Below, in pieces: positions 7,265-16,700 of a stretch of DNA of 20,848 nt; position 1 is the first letter of the stretch; each line of letters begins with the position of its first letter. The translations under genes were made by a program, and so were the position numbers. Source of the stretch: a virus; the IMG/VR virus record IMGVR_UViG_3300009788_000344, positions 1-20,848 of that record; one strand, 5' to 3'. The notes beneath the pieces are model-generated. The model did no database searches. It was not told the origin of the DNA and saw nothing but the letters and a program-made list of their open reading frames with translations.

Positions 7265-7746
7265 TGGCCGAATGGGTAGTGACATGGAAGAATCGACCCG
7301 GCTTTCTGAAACGCCAGTTTCCGGGGATTGTCAAGAAGTCGCTCAAGAGCATGATGAAGTTCTGGTTCTTTGAATTGTTCCCGACGCATTTTGAGTTGGG
7401 CGCGGCCCAGGAATACGGCTACCAGAAACGCAAGCGCGTGACGATGGTGGCGAAGGCACGCCTGAAACACCATGCAAAGCCGATGACGTTCACGGGCCAC
7501 ATGGCCAGGACTATCAAGTCGAATTTCACGGAGCCTACGGGGAGCGCAAAGTCCGTCAAGATGAAATTGCGCGGCCCTCTGAAAATGAGGTTTCGCGGAG
7601 TCAAAGGAACCGGCCCGGACATGATATCAGAGATGAAGGCCGTGAGCGATAAAGACCGCAAGCTACTCGCCCGGCATCTAAGCAGGGATATCGAGCGGCG
7701 CATGTCTCGACTCAAAGGCAAATCGAAAAAACGCATACGAGCGTAG
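7264..7746 (+). CDS. basic neck or tail-completion protein
   Basis: This gene starts at ATG 7264 within TAATG, overlapping the previous stop by one base, with GAGGTGG 5 bases upstream. The 160-residue product is strikingly basic: Lys and Arg are dense throughout, especially GYQKRKRVTMVAKARLKHH and the end SRLKGKSKKRIRA. It also has aromatic-rich helices near MKFWFFELFPTHFELG. Position between the terminator candidate and the tail tube matches HK97 gp10-like or lambda gpZ-like tail-completion proteins, which are often basic. A nucleic-acid contact at the neck is possible but only inferred. No membrane segment is predicted. Confidence 0.5.
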   Translation: MAEWVVTWKNRPGFLKRQFPGIVKKSLKSMMKFWFFELFPTHFELGAAQEYGYQKRKRVTMVAKARLKHHAKPMTFTGHMARTIKSNFTEPTGSAKSVKMKLRGPLKMRFRGVKGTGPDMISEMKAVSDKDRKLLARHLSRDIERRMSRLKGKSKKRIRA

Positions 7747-7758
7747 GAGGATAGAACA

Positions 7759-8667
7759 GTGGCACAGATTGCATATACTCAAGGGCCGATAGACATTGAC
7801 GGGACTGCGTATGGATCGATCCAGAGCCTAAATTTCGACCCCGCAATTCAATCGCTGATACTCAGCGGCGCGGGACTTATCAATCCAACATTCGCCGGGC
7901 TTCAATCCGGACGGCCCGCCGTGACGTTTACCACGACAGCCATTGACACGTTCTTGGCTTTGCTTGGCGCTACGGGCCATGCCATCGCTACATCTGTGAT
8001 CGTCTACTTCACGCAGAAGGTAAACGAAGGCGTCAACGCCGGGGCCACGTCGCACGTCAAGTTGACCATCGGAAACGGGCTGGTTATTCCCGTGAGCCTG
8101 ACAGCTTCGCAAGGAGACGGGAGCCCCGGTAACGCCGTGCTCGAATGCCAAGTCTTCGCAACGTCGGACGGCACGAACAGCCCGCTGACGATTGCGGTTT
8201 CCCAAAGCCTTCCGGCGATCCCCGTCAATAACGAAGTCTTCTCCTTGGCGAAGCTGGACTACGGCGGAGCGGACTGGGATATCGAGTCGGCCACATTGAA
8301 CTTCGGCCTGGACATTTTGCAGCAAGGATCGAATGGCATCCCGTGGGATCAATTCGTTGCCGTGAGGACTCAACAGCCGACGCTGGAGATCATTACATCA
8401 GACCTGGACCTTCTCGCCACCCTCACCAATAACGGCGACAGTATCGATGACGTGATCCAGTATTTCCGGCGCAAGACACAGCGCGGAACTCACGATACGG
8501 ACGTAACCGAAAGCCACGTCAAAATCACGATTGCCGAGGCGTTTGCAACGGCCGGGGCCGTCAGCTCCGATCAGGGCGGCGAAGCAAAATTGCCCGTGAC
8601 GATACAGCCGATTTTCGACGGCACGAATGCAATCCTTGTCATCGATCCTAATGCGGCCATCGCGTAA
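7759..8667 (+). CDS. probable major tail tube protein
   Basis: This gene uses GTG 7759 preceded by TAGGAGGATAGAACA, with GGAGG 8-9 bases upstream; an earlier in-frame start is blocked by the preceding gene's end. It encodes 302 residues, beta-rich and largely free of Cys, with repeated strand-turn patterns such as GPIDIDGTAYGSIQSLNF, HVKLTIGNGLVIPVSL and HVKITIAEAFATAGAV. The two HVK(L/I)TI segments (residues about 94 and 253) hint at an internal two-domain duplication. Tail tube proteins are often 200-300 residues, made of beta domains, and encoded just before the chaperone and tape-measure genes, as here. Identification is by architecture and order. Confidence 0.6.
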   Translation: MAQIAYTQGPIDIDGTAYGSIQSLNFDPAIQSLILSGAGLINPTFAGLQSGRPAVTFTTTAIDTFLALLGATGHAIATSVIVYFTQKVNEGVNAGATSHVKLTIGNGLVIPVSLTASQGDGSPGNAVLECQVFATSDGTNSPLTIAVSQSLPAIPVNNEVFSLAKLDYGGADWDIESATLNFGLDILQQGSNGIPWDQFVAVRTQQPTLEIITSDLDLLATLTNNGDSIDDVIQYFRRKTQRGTHDTDVTESHVKITIAEAFATAGAVSSDQGGEAKLPVTIQPIFDGTNAILVIDPNAAIA

Positions 8668-9365
8668 TGGGATTCTTGTACTACATAGGCGGACTCACGA
8701 CGCCCCCGCACAACGAGCGATTGAAGTTGGCGGGGTTGGATGCCACGTTTTACCGGGCCGAGATTGATCATCGGGGCGTTGAACAGGCCGGCCCGGACAA
8801 GGGCTCGGGCTGCGTCATTACGCCCCGCTCTCCGCACCAATTGAAGCCGACGCCGTTGCGCGATATCGGATACTTCAAGGATAAGCAACGCTGGATCGAA
8901 ATCGACGGCGGGAAGTATTGGCTCGGGTGGTTCACTGACCGGCCAATGCCGACGTGTTCCGATCTCATTCGGGAGAAGGTGACGCCGGGGAATGCGCTCG
9001 TCTTGGGAGACGGGTCAAAATGGCTTATCCCGGAATACACATCCATCCCAAAGACCTTTGCGCTTGATGACGACGGGGAAGAAATCGCCATCGTTCCAAA
9101 TCGCCTCAAGGCTTTTGATTCGGGCGTGCAGACTATGTTGCGAGAAATGTCTAAGCAGGTTTCGGAGGCGGACGCAAGCGATTCTATCGACACATCATAT
9201 TCAAGTACAGCGCTTCTTTATTTGGCGGTGGAGGCATTGGCTGTCAACTATAGAACCAACAGGAAAGAGGCGGCGGCCCTTGGAATTCTGACCACTGAAA
9301 ATGTGGTAGAGATTTGTTGGTCTGCCTTGGGTGTTGCGGAAAAACCGACGGTTATAGAGGGATAG
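8667..9365 (+). CDS. tail gene in the assembly-chaperone position
   Basis: This gene starts at ATG 8667 in TAATG, sharing a base with the tube gene stop, and encodes 232 residues. The N-terminal part (1-120) has GGKYWLGWFTDRPMPTCSDLI and reads like a beta domain. The C-terminal part is helical, with FDSGVQTMLREMSKQV and TALLYLAVEALAVNYRTNRKEAAALG. Genes between tube and tape measure usually encode tail assembly chaperones, commonly as a frameshifted pair, and the helical C-terminal half would suit that. No canonical slippery heptamer or useful -1 extension was found at the 3' end: a -1 shift near the AAAAA at 9340-9344 meets a stop at 9380-9382. Function is inferred from position only. Confidence 0.42.
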   Translation: MGFLYYIGGLTTPPHNERLKLAGLDATFYRAEIDHRGVEQAGPDKGSGCVITPRSPHQLKPTPLRDIGYFKDKQRWIEIDGGKYWLGWFTDRPMPTCSDLIREKVTPGNALVLGDGSKWLIPEYTSIPKTFALDDDGEEIAIVPNRLKAFDSGVQTMLREMSKQVSEADASDSIDTSYSSTALLYLAVEALAVNYRTNRKEAAALGILTTENVVEICWSALGVAEKPTVIEG

Positions 9366-9366
9366 G

Positions 9367-10824
9367 ATGCCAGACGCCGTAACAACGATGCGTTTTGACG
9401 CAGATGTCGCAAAGGCCGATAAGGGTTTCGCCAAGCTGAGTGACGCCAACAAGAACCTAGAGAAAAGCCTCAAAAGATCCGCCAAAGCAACGAAGAAACG
9501 CACAACCGCGATGGAGCGAGGATTTTCCAAAGCCAAGACACAACTATTGGCATTTGGCGCGGGCCTGCTGTCGCTCCGCGCGGGACTGGGTGTCTTGAGC
9601 GGGATCGCAAAGAAGCTCAATGAAATAGAAGCAACCAGGAAAGATGTAGGCGATCCTGCGATTGCGTTTGCGCTCCTTCAGCCGAAAGGAAAAGAAGAAG
9701 AGAACTTCTTGAGGTCAGCCATCATAAGCGCAGGGGCGGGAGTTAAGCCTAGTGAAGGGCTAAAGGCTTTTATCGCGGAACAATCCGTATCGGGCAGCGA
9801 CTTTGAAACCGCTATCCCCGATGTGCTTTCCACATTCCAGCTCGGCAAAGTCATCAGCAATCAAGAACTGGCCGCCGAAACTCTGAAAATATCCCAAGCC
9901 TTCAAGGTGACGCAGGAAGAATTTAACTCCCTGCTGGTTGGCTCCGCTAGGGTCTCGGGCGATATCGAAATAGACTTTGCCAAAGCGGCCTCGGCATTGC
10001 TTCAATTCAAACAGGGCACGGAAGTGGATCGATTCACGGGCCTATCCTCTCTCGCGGCGATCTCTGCATCGGGCGAGTTTCCAAAAACACAACTGAGGGA
10101 AGCTCTCCAGGGGCTTTCGAGGACAATAACTCAACCTAGTGATCTTACCGAATCTATACCGGGCTTTTTCGAGCTTCCAATTGACGAACGATTTCAGGCC
10201 TTGCGGTCAAAGATATTGTCAGGGCAGGGAGATCTTACGACGGCATCAATTAAGGAATCCGGTATAACCGAAGATATTAATGCTAGGGCTCTGAGTGCTC
10301 TATTTGCGCGCTTTGAGGTCTTTGAAGAAACATTGCGCGATATACCAACATTCACAACAAAATTCGATATTGAAGATCGCCTAAAAGACATCCAGGCAGT
10401 GGGGCCGATCCAGGAGAAATTCATTGCCGAGCTTGCCGGGGCTGCTTCGGAACTGTCAACTCTAGTAGGGCCACAAGCGGAACGCGCTCGCCGCGAATTG
10501 TTCAGCAAGCTACTGACAGGTGCAGAGGCGGGGGGCGGCGCGGCATTCGGTGTCGATACGCCAACTGGTGAGGCGGGTTTTTTGCAAAGGCTTCTTAGAC
10601 TATTGGTTATTCCGCAAGGCCCGGGGTTTGCCCCCGGAACGGCGTTGCAGACGACAGCGACGCAAGCGCAACCCGTTACGGCGGTAGGCGCCGAGGAGGC
10701 TATCCGGGAACTCATATCCACAATTGGGTCACAGATTGAGGCCACCCGCGAACTGACCCAGGCTCAGGGCGGCAACGCAGCCAATCGCAAAAACCAGAAC
10801 CGCCGCACCGTGAGCGCCGAATAA
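9367..10824 (+). CDS. short tail tape-measure protein
   Basis: This 485-residue protein from ATG 9367 looks like a tail length ruler and ejected core protein. The N terminus has MRFDADVAKADKGFAKLSDA and a basic coiled-coil-like stretch (residues about 8-55), followed by a hydrophobic segment LLAFGAGLLSLRAGLGVLSG (about 58-77). The middle resembles the TP901-type tape-measure core (PF10145), with ELAAETLKISQAFKVTQEEF and FAKAASALLQFKQG leading to LREALQGLSRTI. The C-terminal part is Ala/Gly/Gln-rich. Most tape measures are longer; using the rough rule of 0.15 nm per residue, a tail near 70 nm would be expected. No lysin domain is visible. It is placed correctly after the tube and chaperone-position genes. 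Confidence 0.68.
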   Translation: MPDAVTTMRFDADVAKADKGFAKLSDANKNLEKSLKRSAKATKKRTTAMERGFSKAKTQLLAFGAGLLSLRAGLGVLSGIAKKLNEIEATRKDVGDPAIAFALLQPKGKEEENFLRSAIISAGAGVKPSEGLKAFIAEQSVSGSDFETAIPDVLSTFQLGKVISNQELAAETLKISQAFKVTQEEFNSLLVGSARVSGDIEIDFAKAASALLQFKQGTEVDRFTGLSSLAAISASGEFPKTQLREALQGLSRTITQPSDLTESIPGFFELPIDERFQALRSKILSGQGDLTTASIKESGITEDINARALSALFARFEVFEETLRDIPTFTTKFDIEDRLKDIQAVGPIQEKFIAELAGAASELSTLVGPQAERARRELFSKLLTGAEAGGGAAFGVDTPTGEAGFLQRLLRLLVIPQGPGFAPGTALQTTATQAQPVTAVGAEEAIRELISTIGSQIEATRELTQAQGGNAANRKNQNRRTVSAE

Positions 10825-11228
10825 TGGCCAGCAGCCAAATCAATAACACGGAGATCCTCGGAAGCCCGATCCAATTCGAGAACATCCAAGGACAGATCGA
10901 CACGGCCGGGATTACGATGGAAAAGATCACACGCCCCGGCGTTTCGGGTGTAGCCTTCCATGACACGGGCTTTCGCGCCGGCGAATCGGAGATCGTCACG
11001 ACGGAGAAACTTGCGAGCCTTCCGGCGGCGGACGCGGCAATCTTGGAGTACAGCTCTCTTCAAGGCAATCTCGTTTCGGTTGTCGATGACTTTGGAACTG
11101 AGCGGACTAACATCATGGTGATCAAGGTGACGGCCCAACAGCCATTCGCCGTCGGCCCGTCTTCGGATGGAACTACCGTGGCCATCGTAAAGGCCAATTG
11201 GCGAGTGCAAGATACAGCGACTTCTTAG
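10824..11228 (+). CDS. unrecognised tail protein after the tape measure
   Basis: This 134-residue protein begins at ATG 10824 in a TAATG junction with the tape-measure stop. It contains MEKITRPGVSGVAFHDTGFR, an aromatic/Gly strand pattern, and closing strands NIMVIKVTA and VAIVKANWRVQ. It is soluble, mixed alpha/beta, without enzyme motifs. Genes just after the tape measure often encode distal tail or tail-tip adaptor proteins, and the size would suit a small distal tail ring component. No family can be named from the sequence. Confidence 0.45.
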   Translation: MASSQINNTEILGSPIQFENIQGQIDTAGITMEKITRPGVSGVAFHDTGFRAGESEIVTTEKLASLPAADAAILEYSSLQGNLVSVVDDFGTERTNIMVIKVTAQQPFAVGPSSDGTTVAIVKANWRVQDTATS

Positions 11229-11236
11229 GATGAACA

Positions 11237-11758
11237 TTGAGCGTAACATTCACAGAGCAGACGCAAACGGGAGGCCGAACGTGGTTTTTCTCATGGACAT
11301 CTACGCTCGACGATCCGACATTCTACGTCTACCAGGATGGCTTGCTCATAGACATCACGACGCAGACATCCCGCACCGTGCGAGTCAGCGAAAACGGGCA
11401 ACTTCAATTCGAGGTATTGGACAGTGCGTCCGAGTTGCCGGCGCGCGCCTTCCCCGCACATCTCTTTTTCACGTGGGAGCCCGTTGCGGCCGCGAAGTAC
11501 CGCGTCGAGCGCTTCGTAGATGCGGCATGGACGGAAGTGTTGACCATCACGGACCGCGGCCAGGCGACATTCTCCTACACGACGCCAACGCTTGCGGACG
11601 TGACGACGCATCAGTATCGAGTCGTTCCGGTGACGGCTGGCGGGGTAGACGGGCCCCCTCGCACATGGGCAGTGTTTCTAGTCAGATGGCCAGACAAGGC
11701 AGACGTAACGCTGACGTGGAATGAATCCACGCACAAGATCAATGTGGCGGTAGCATGA
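11237..11758 (+). CDS. small tail protein with fibronectin-III-like pattern
   Basis: The start is TTG 11237 with AGGA at 11227-11230; a TGA at 11231-11233 blocks any earlier in-frame start. The competing frame opening at ATG 11230 yields an Arg/His-rich translation typical of a shadow. The 173-residue product has YRVERFVDAAWTEVLTI followed by a Tyr/Thr strand and HQYRVVPVTAGGVDGP (residues about 91-140), the alternating-strand pattern of a fibronectin type III or related immunoglobulin-like domain. Such domains decorate tail proteins and bind carbohydrates weakly. The next gene overlaps by ATGA, so the pair is probably coupled. Confidence 0.55.
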   Translation: MSVTFTEQTQTGGRTWFFSWTSTLDDPTFYVYQDGLLIDITTQTSRTVRVSENGQLQFEVLDSASELPARAFPAHLFFTWEPVAAAKYRVERFVDAAWTEVLTITDRGQATFSYTTPTLADVTTHQYRVVPVTAGGVDGPPRTWAVFLVRWPDKADVTLTWNESTHKINVAVA

Positions 11759-13737
11759 GCGAAGTACTCACAGGAGCGGACAGCCTACAATTCTACCTGA
11801 CCGGCGCGCACATAGTTGGCGTCGCGCAACCCGATCATGATGACTCTCTGGGTGGGAAGCGCGCATACAACCGGGCGGACGCATTCAATCCCCATCGTCT
11901 CGGCATGATCCGCAACGTCCGCATCAACAGCGTTCAAGGACAGAACGGCGAAGGGCTTGGATCTCTGGACATCCAAGACGATGACACGCTGCGATGGACG
12001 GCCCCGAACGGATCGCCTGGCGACGCCGTGACGATCCTCAACGGCGAAACCAAGGTTGTGGCGGACACGGACACGCAGAAATTCGCCATTGTGAGCCGCA
12101 CATCTTCCGTCCCGATGATTGGCGCGGAGACAGTACAGCTCCTGGACCTTCTCAATAACGTTGTGGGCGGATCCAACATTTCCAGCGCGGAGAGTACGGC
12201 GGGCGTCGTGAAATATCGGGCGGTCATATTCGCCGGCACCGCGCTCGGATCTTCTCTGTCCGTCGAATTTTGGCTTGACGCCGCCACAGCATCCGGCACG
12301 GCCATAGCAATCGAGCCGGACAGCGACGGAGAGATCCAGACCATCGCAGACGAAACGACAGCGCCGGGCGGCCTGAGCTTCACTTCCCCAACGGAAGGAT
12401 CCCCCCTGGCTTACATCAATCCCGGCGACGGCGCAACGCCCGGCCTGTGGATTCGCCGCACCATCGGCGCAAGCGCAAGCGCATCTTCAATGGAGAAGGT
12501 TATCATTCACTGGAAGGCGCTGCAATCCCCTGGCGTCATCACTTCGCAAGGCCAGCTTCGCGGGGCTTACCAGATTGCCGAGGCCAGCCTTCCTGAGGTT
12601 GTGGTATTCATTTCCACGGATGCCATACCGGACATCACCGGGACGCCGGACAAGACAATTGCCTCTTTCCCGGGCAACGTCGATAGCGACGCGGTTTCCG
12701 CCGATGACGAGTATTTCGTAGTGGCTCAATTACAGGACGCCTACGGGCTCCGCACGCGAGCCTTCGATATCGACTCCATTATCGTGGGCGCATCTTTCGA
12801 GGAATTGCCCGTTCCCCCGTCCGGGCCCTCTACCGTCTCCGCTGTGCCCGTGGCGGCCGGCAAGGTGAATATCAGGGCTGCATACTCCAGGCGGCAAGAA
12901 AGCCCCATACCGGCTACAGCGAACGCCCTGGCCGCCGATACGTGGCTCCTATACATCACGACGGATGGGGTTGACCCGGACCCCGACGTTGACGTGCCTA
13001 CCGAAGTCGCTATGAACGATGATGGCAATCAGGAATTCCTTGACTTCACCACGGGTGCGCAGACGGATCAGACAGAAGTGAAGGTGATTGTCCGGACGCG
13101 GCGCTCGGGGACTCCGGATGCGGACAGCACGAACACAACGGTATTCTCGGCTACGGCGGCCATCTTCGGCCCGCTTGCGCCACATGGCGCCGTTTCGATT
13201 GGCCGCAGGGCGGGCGTGTACGTTTCGCCCGACGTTCCCGATGAAATCATCTTTATCGATGAGCCGCTGAACATCTACTGGGAGGTCTTGGCCGGGGAGA
13301 CGCGGCTGTGGGCGGACACCGTGCTCGTGTGGACGCTTCGCTTCGATTCTGGTTTCGATTCGATGTTCGCTCTCAAGACAATCTTTCAGAGGGATCACGT
13401 TGCGGCCGCAGGGGCGGGAACCGGGGCTATCGAGGTTGGCACGTGGAATGTCGGGGTAGAACAGAAACTCCACATCAACGTGGGCACAACCCGAGTGTGC
13501 GATATCGACGTATTGAACGAGGTTATTCTATTCGCGGGATGGGACGCCATTGGAGTTCCGTCAAGCGTTGTGACAAGCGCCCCGATCTACCAGACGGCAA
13601 CGCACACGCTCCTGCAAGTTTGGGATCCGAGTTGCGAAAACTACATCACCGTAGCGGCCTTCGACGCAACAGGCACGCTACTCTCACGGGTTGGCTGGGA
13701 TAATCCCAGAACCCAAGCGGAGGTCCTAGCACTATGA
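11755..13737 (+). CDS. large tail structural protein with Ig/Fn3-like domain
   Basis: This gene encodes 660 residues from ATG 11755, coupled to the gene before (ATGA) and the gene after (ATGA at 13734). No signal peptide or membrane segment is present. Residues about 150-255 form a beta-rich block (KYRAVIFAGTALGSSLSVEFWLD...LWIRRTIGA; only part quoted). Residues about 355-470 look fibronectin-like: PSGPSTVSAVPVAAGKVNI, WLLYITTDGVDPDPD and EVKVIVRTRRSG. The C-terminal portion, with PLNIYWEV and VWTLRFDSGFD, is another beta domain. Location between tail genes and the fibre suggests a tail-tip or fibre-attachment protein. The family is not recognised. Confidence 0.55.
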   Translation: MSEVLTGADSLQFYLTGAHIVGVAQPDHDDSLGGKRAYNRADAFNPHRLGMIRNVRINSVQGQNGEGLGSLDIQDDDTLRWTAPNGSPGDAVTILNGETKVVADTDTQKFAIVSRTSSVPMIGAETVQLLDLLNNVVGGSNISSAESTAGVVKYRAVIFAGTALGSSLSVEFWLDAATASGTAIAIEPDSDGEIQTIADETTAPGGLSFTSPTEGSPLAYINPGDGATPGLWIRRTIGASASASSMEKVIIHWKALQSPGVITSQGQLRGAYQIAEASLPEVVVFISTDAIPDITGTPDKTIASFPGNVDSDAVSADDEYFVVAQLQDAYGLRTRAFDIDSIIVGASFEELPVPPSGPSTVSAVPVAAGKVNIRAAYSRRQESPIPATANALAADTWLLYITTDGVDPDPDVDVPTEVAMNDDGNQEFLDFTTGAQTDQTEVKVIVRTRRSGTPDADSTNTTVFSATAAIFGPLAPHGAVSIGRRAGVYVSPDVPDEIIFIDEPLNIYWEVLAGETRLWADTVLVWTLRFDSGFDSMFALKTIFQRDHVAAAGAGTGAIEVGTWNVGVEQKLHINVGTTRVCDIDVLNEVILFAGWDAIGVPSSVVTSAPIYQTATHTLLQVWDPSCENYITVAAFDATGTLLSRVGWDNPRTQAEVLAL

Positions 13738-16700
13738 AAATTAAGCACACATTGATTCTCATGGCCTTAATGGCCATTGTGTCCGTCGGCGCGGATGCAC
13801 AGAGGTTTTCCTACCGAGTGCATGATGACGATTGGGGCGCATACGGAAGCGATGATGACTTCATGATCAAATTCGACTCGAGCGATGTGCGTCTCGAGTG
13901 GGATGACGCGGATAGCAATACGATCATGACGTTGACGGATCAGGGAACTACCGGTGATCTCGGTGTCACTGGCAAAGTGGACATTGCCGGAATTCTCGAA
14001 ACGGGCTCTGGAAACCATTCCTTGACGAACGCCGCCGGGTTAATCGATGGCGGCAAGATTCAGTCCGGCACGGTGGACACGGCGCAGTTAGCCCTTGATG
14101 CTGTGGATGCGACCATCTTGGATGAAACTGCCAGCTTCACCATGGTGAACTTGACGGCTACCGGCCTCATTGCCGTGACGGGCGAAATCGACGTAGGCGG
14201 CATAATCGAGACGGGCTCTGGAAACCACGAACTCACGAACGCAGCGGGGTTGATCGACGGACTCAAGATCCAGCCAGGGACGGTTGATTCGACCATCATA
14301 GACGCGACGGACAGCTACATTATCGACGGCCTCCAAATGGGGGACGATCTGATATTCACCGGGCAAGTCGATAATGTCTATGACATCATGACGGCAACCT
14401 CGGATGGCAGCGATGATGAAAGTATCCGCATCAATCCGGCGGGCGCTTTCGGGCCTTCCAGGGGCGCAGGAATTGCGCTTTCCGGAAACGAAGCAGGCGC
14501 AGGAAGCGCTGGCCGTGTCTTCATTGACGCGGGCAATTTCTTTAGCTCTGGCCAGGATGGCTCGATAGAGTTCCGAACGGGCGCAAGCGCGGAACGGATG
14601 AACATCCCATTCACGGGCGATATCACCGTTGCTGTGGGCTTTGACATCGAAGGATTGATGTCCGTTGGCCAAAAGACGGAAACGGGAACGGACACAACCC
14701 CGAGCGTTGCGGACGCCAGCATCATAACGCTGAACCTGTCCGGGGCAACGACGATCACGGACTTCGATAATGAGATCATCGGGCAAGTGCTCTTTGTGCG
14801 CTCTACCGATTCAGATCCAACAATTGAACACGGTGCAACAATCGTTCTTGACGGCGGGGTCGATTACGAAATGACCGCGGACGACACGCTGATTCTTGTC
14901 AACGTCGGGGGCGTCTGGTACGAGCATGGGCGGAACGGCGCAAGCGGCGGAGGTGGAGGAAGCGGCGATACGATCACATCTACAGGGAGCGTATTCGCCG
15001 ATCCCGACTCGGATGGAAACGGCACAGAGAGTTTTGAAGTGTTGTTCGACGGCGGAGCGATTCCGATGTTCGAGGTTAGGGAGCCTTCGGGCGATCTCTA
15101 TCTTGGGATTGACGCTACGGACGTACTAATAACGGGCGATGACGAAGGTGATGCTGATGCCGGGGCAACCGATGGCGACATCATCATGGCCACAGACGGC
15201 AACTTGTCTTTCATTGTGGACGCCGATGAAGATCAAGCTGGAGCGTTCACTATCTTCGAGGGTGACGGCACGACCGAAATGCTGTCATCCCACGAAGGCG
15301 GGCTCCTACGGGCAACCGGAAACATCCAAACACTTTCAGGGATCGTGCTTGGCGCAGCCGCCCCTAGTGGAGACTTGACCCTTTCCTCTGTGGACAACGT
15401 GACGGTGCGCATAGACAACGCGAACGCGAACGTGAGCTTGTTCACTGTTGCCGCAGGCGGTGGGCCGACAACCGTGATGACTGTCGATGAACTCGGTAAC
15501 CTTCTAATGCTGTCCGATGTGACGGCGGAAGGCGGCGATTACTTCGGCACAGTGGGTGGGGATACGTCCGTGCAAAGCGATGGGGATGTGACTGTCGAAT
15601 TAGATAATAATACCGGTGAGACTTCCAGCTTTATCGTAGTTGACGATGGCGGCACGCCTATCGTCACGGCCACCGAGGGCGGAGACTTTCTGATAGCCGA
15701 CACGTTGACAGTGACGGGGCAGGTGACTCTATCATCCGGATTTGTGGACGGACACCCAACAAGCGACTTTCAATTCAATGCCGGCGCAAATTTTCTCATG
15801 GACCTTGACGCCAATGACGACGGTGGAAATAACACATTTGGGATTAGAGACAGCGACCTCACAACGGTTTTCACTGTTGACGAAGCGGGCGTAACGGACA
15901 CGCTTACTGGTTACGAAATCAACGGCACGGCGCTTGCCTCGACAGACCTCTCAGACACGGCGGAAATCATTCGCACGACGGATACCGATACCGTCACGAG
16001 CACGATTATTTTGGATGCGACGGTGGATACGATAGATCTTGCGGCGGATGCGGTGGACGCTACTATCCTCGACGAAACGGACGATTATCTTGTCAACAGC
16101 CTGTCCACGACGCTAGACCTCACGGCGTTGGGCGGCGATCTGTTTGGAACCGTGGATGGCACTACTACGGGTAACGCGGATACCGATTTCATAATCGCGA
16201 TCGACGTTGATGGGGGCGGCACGAACAGCTTCTTCCTTCACAATGATGGGGGCAGCACGCCGATTTTTGAAGTGCGTGAGCCGAATGGCGATTTGCATTT
16301 GGGAATTAACGATACAAACGTGTTTATCTACGGAGATAATGAAGCCGATGGCAGTAGTGATGATGGCGATATAATATTTCAAACTGACGGTGATTTTCGT
16401 TTTGATATGGACACGGACGATGATTACGGATTTCAACGCTTTATCATCCTGGATGGCGACGGTATCACGATGTTCGTAGTACAGGAAAATAGTGATGCCT
16501 TCTTACTTACGGATAAAAATTTCGTTGTAGAATTAGACAACGATGCTAACGATGTAAACATGTCGCTGCAAATCATCGACGGCCTAGGCGCAACGGCCCA
16601 CGAATTCTCCGAGCTAGGTGGCTACAACGGCCTAAGATTCCGCATCACACCAATCGGCGGCTACGCGATTCTTATGGCGGACAACACAACGTCGAGCATC

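Noticed and set aside
6775-7500. A 241-codon minus-strand open frame over the neck genes
   Set aside because: It lies antisense to two coupled neck genes with good starts and shows no domain pattern.
9338-9382. AAAAA run near the end of the 8667 gene as a -1 frameshift site
   Set aside because: It does not form an X-XXY-YYZ heptamer in frame, and the -1 frame adds only about a dozen codons before a stop.
11230-11724. Plus-strand frame from ATG 11230 as the gene after 10824-11228
   Set aside because: Its translation is Arg/His-rich and patternless, while the overlapping TTG frame at 11237 gives an Fn3-like protein and an ATGA junction with the next gene.
14088-14786. A 232-codon minus-strand open frame inside the fibre gene
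   Set aside because: It is antisense to a clearly protein-coding repeat region whose third-base differences between copies keep the plus-strand protein.
15705-15740. TTGACA followed by a weak -10-like TCTATC as a promoter
   Set aside because: It lies inside the fibre gene, with a poor -10 match and no gene start nearby.
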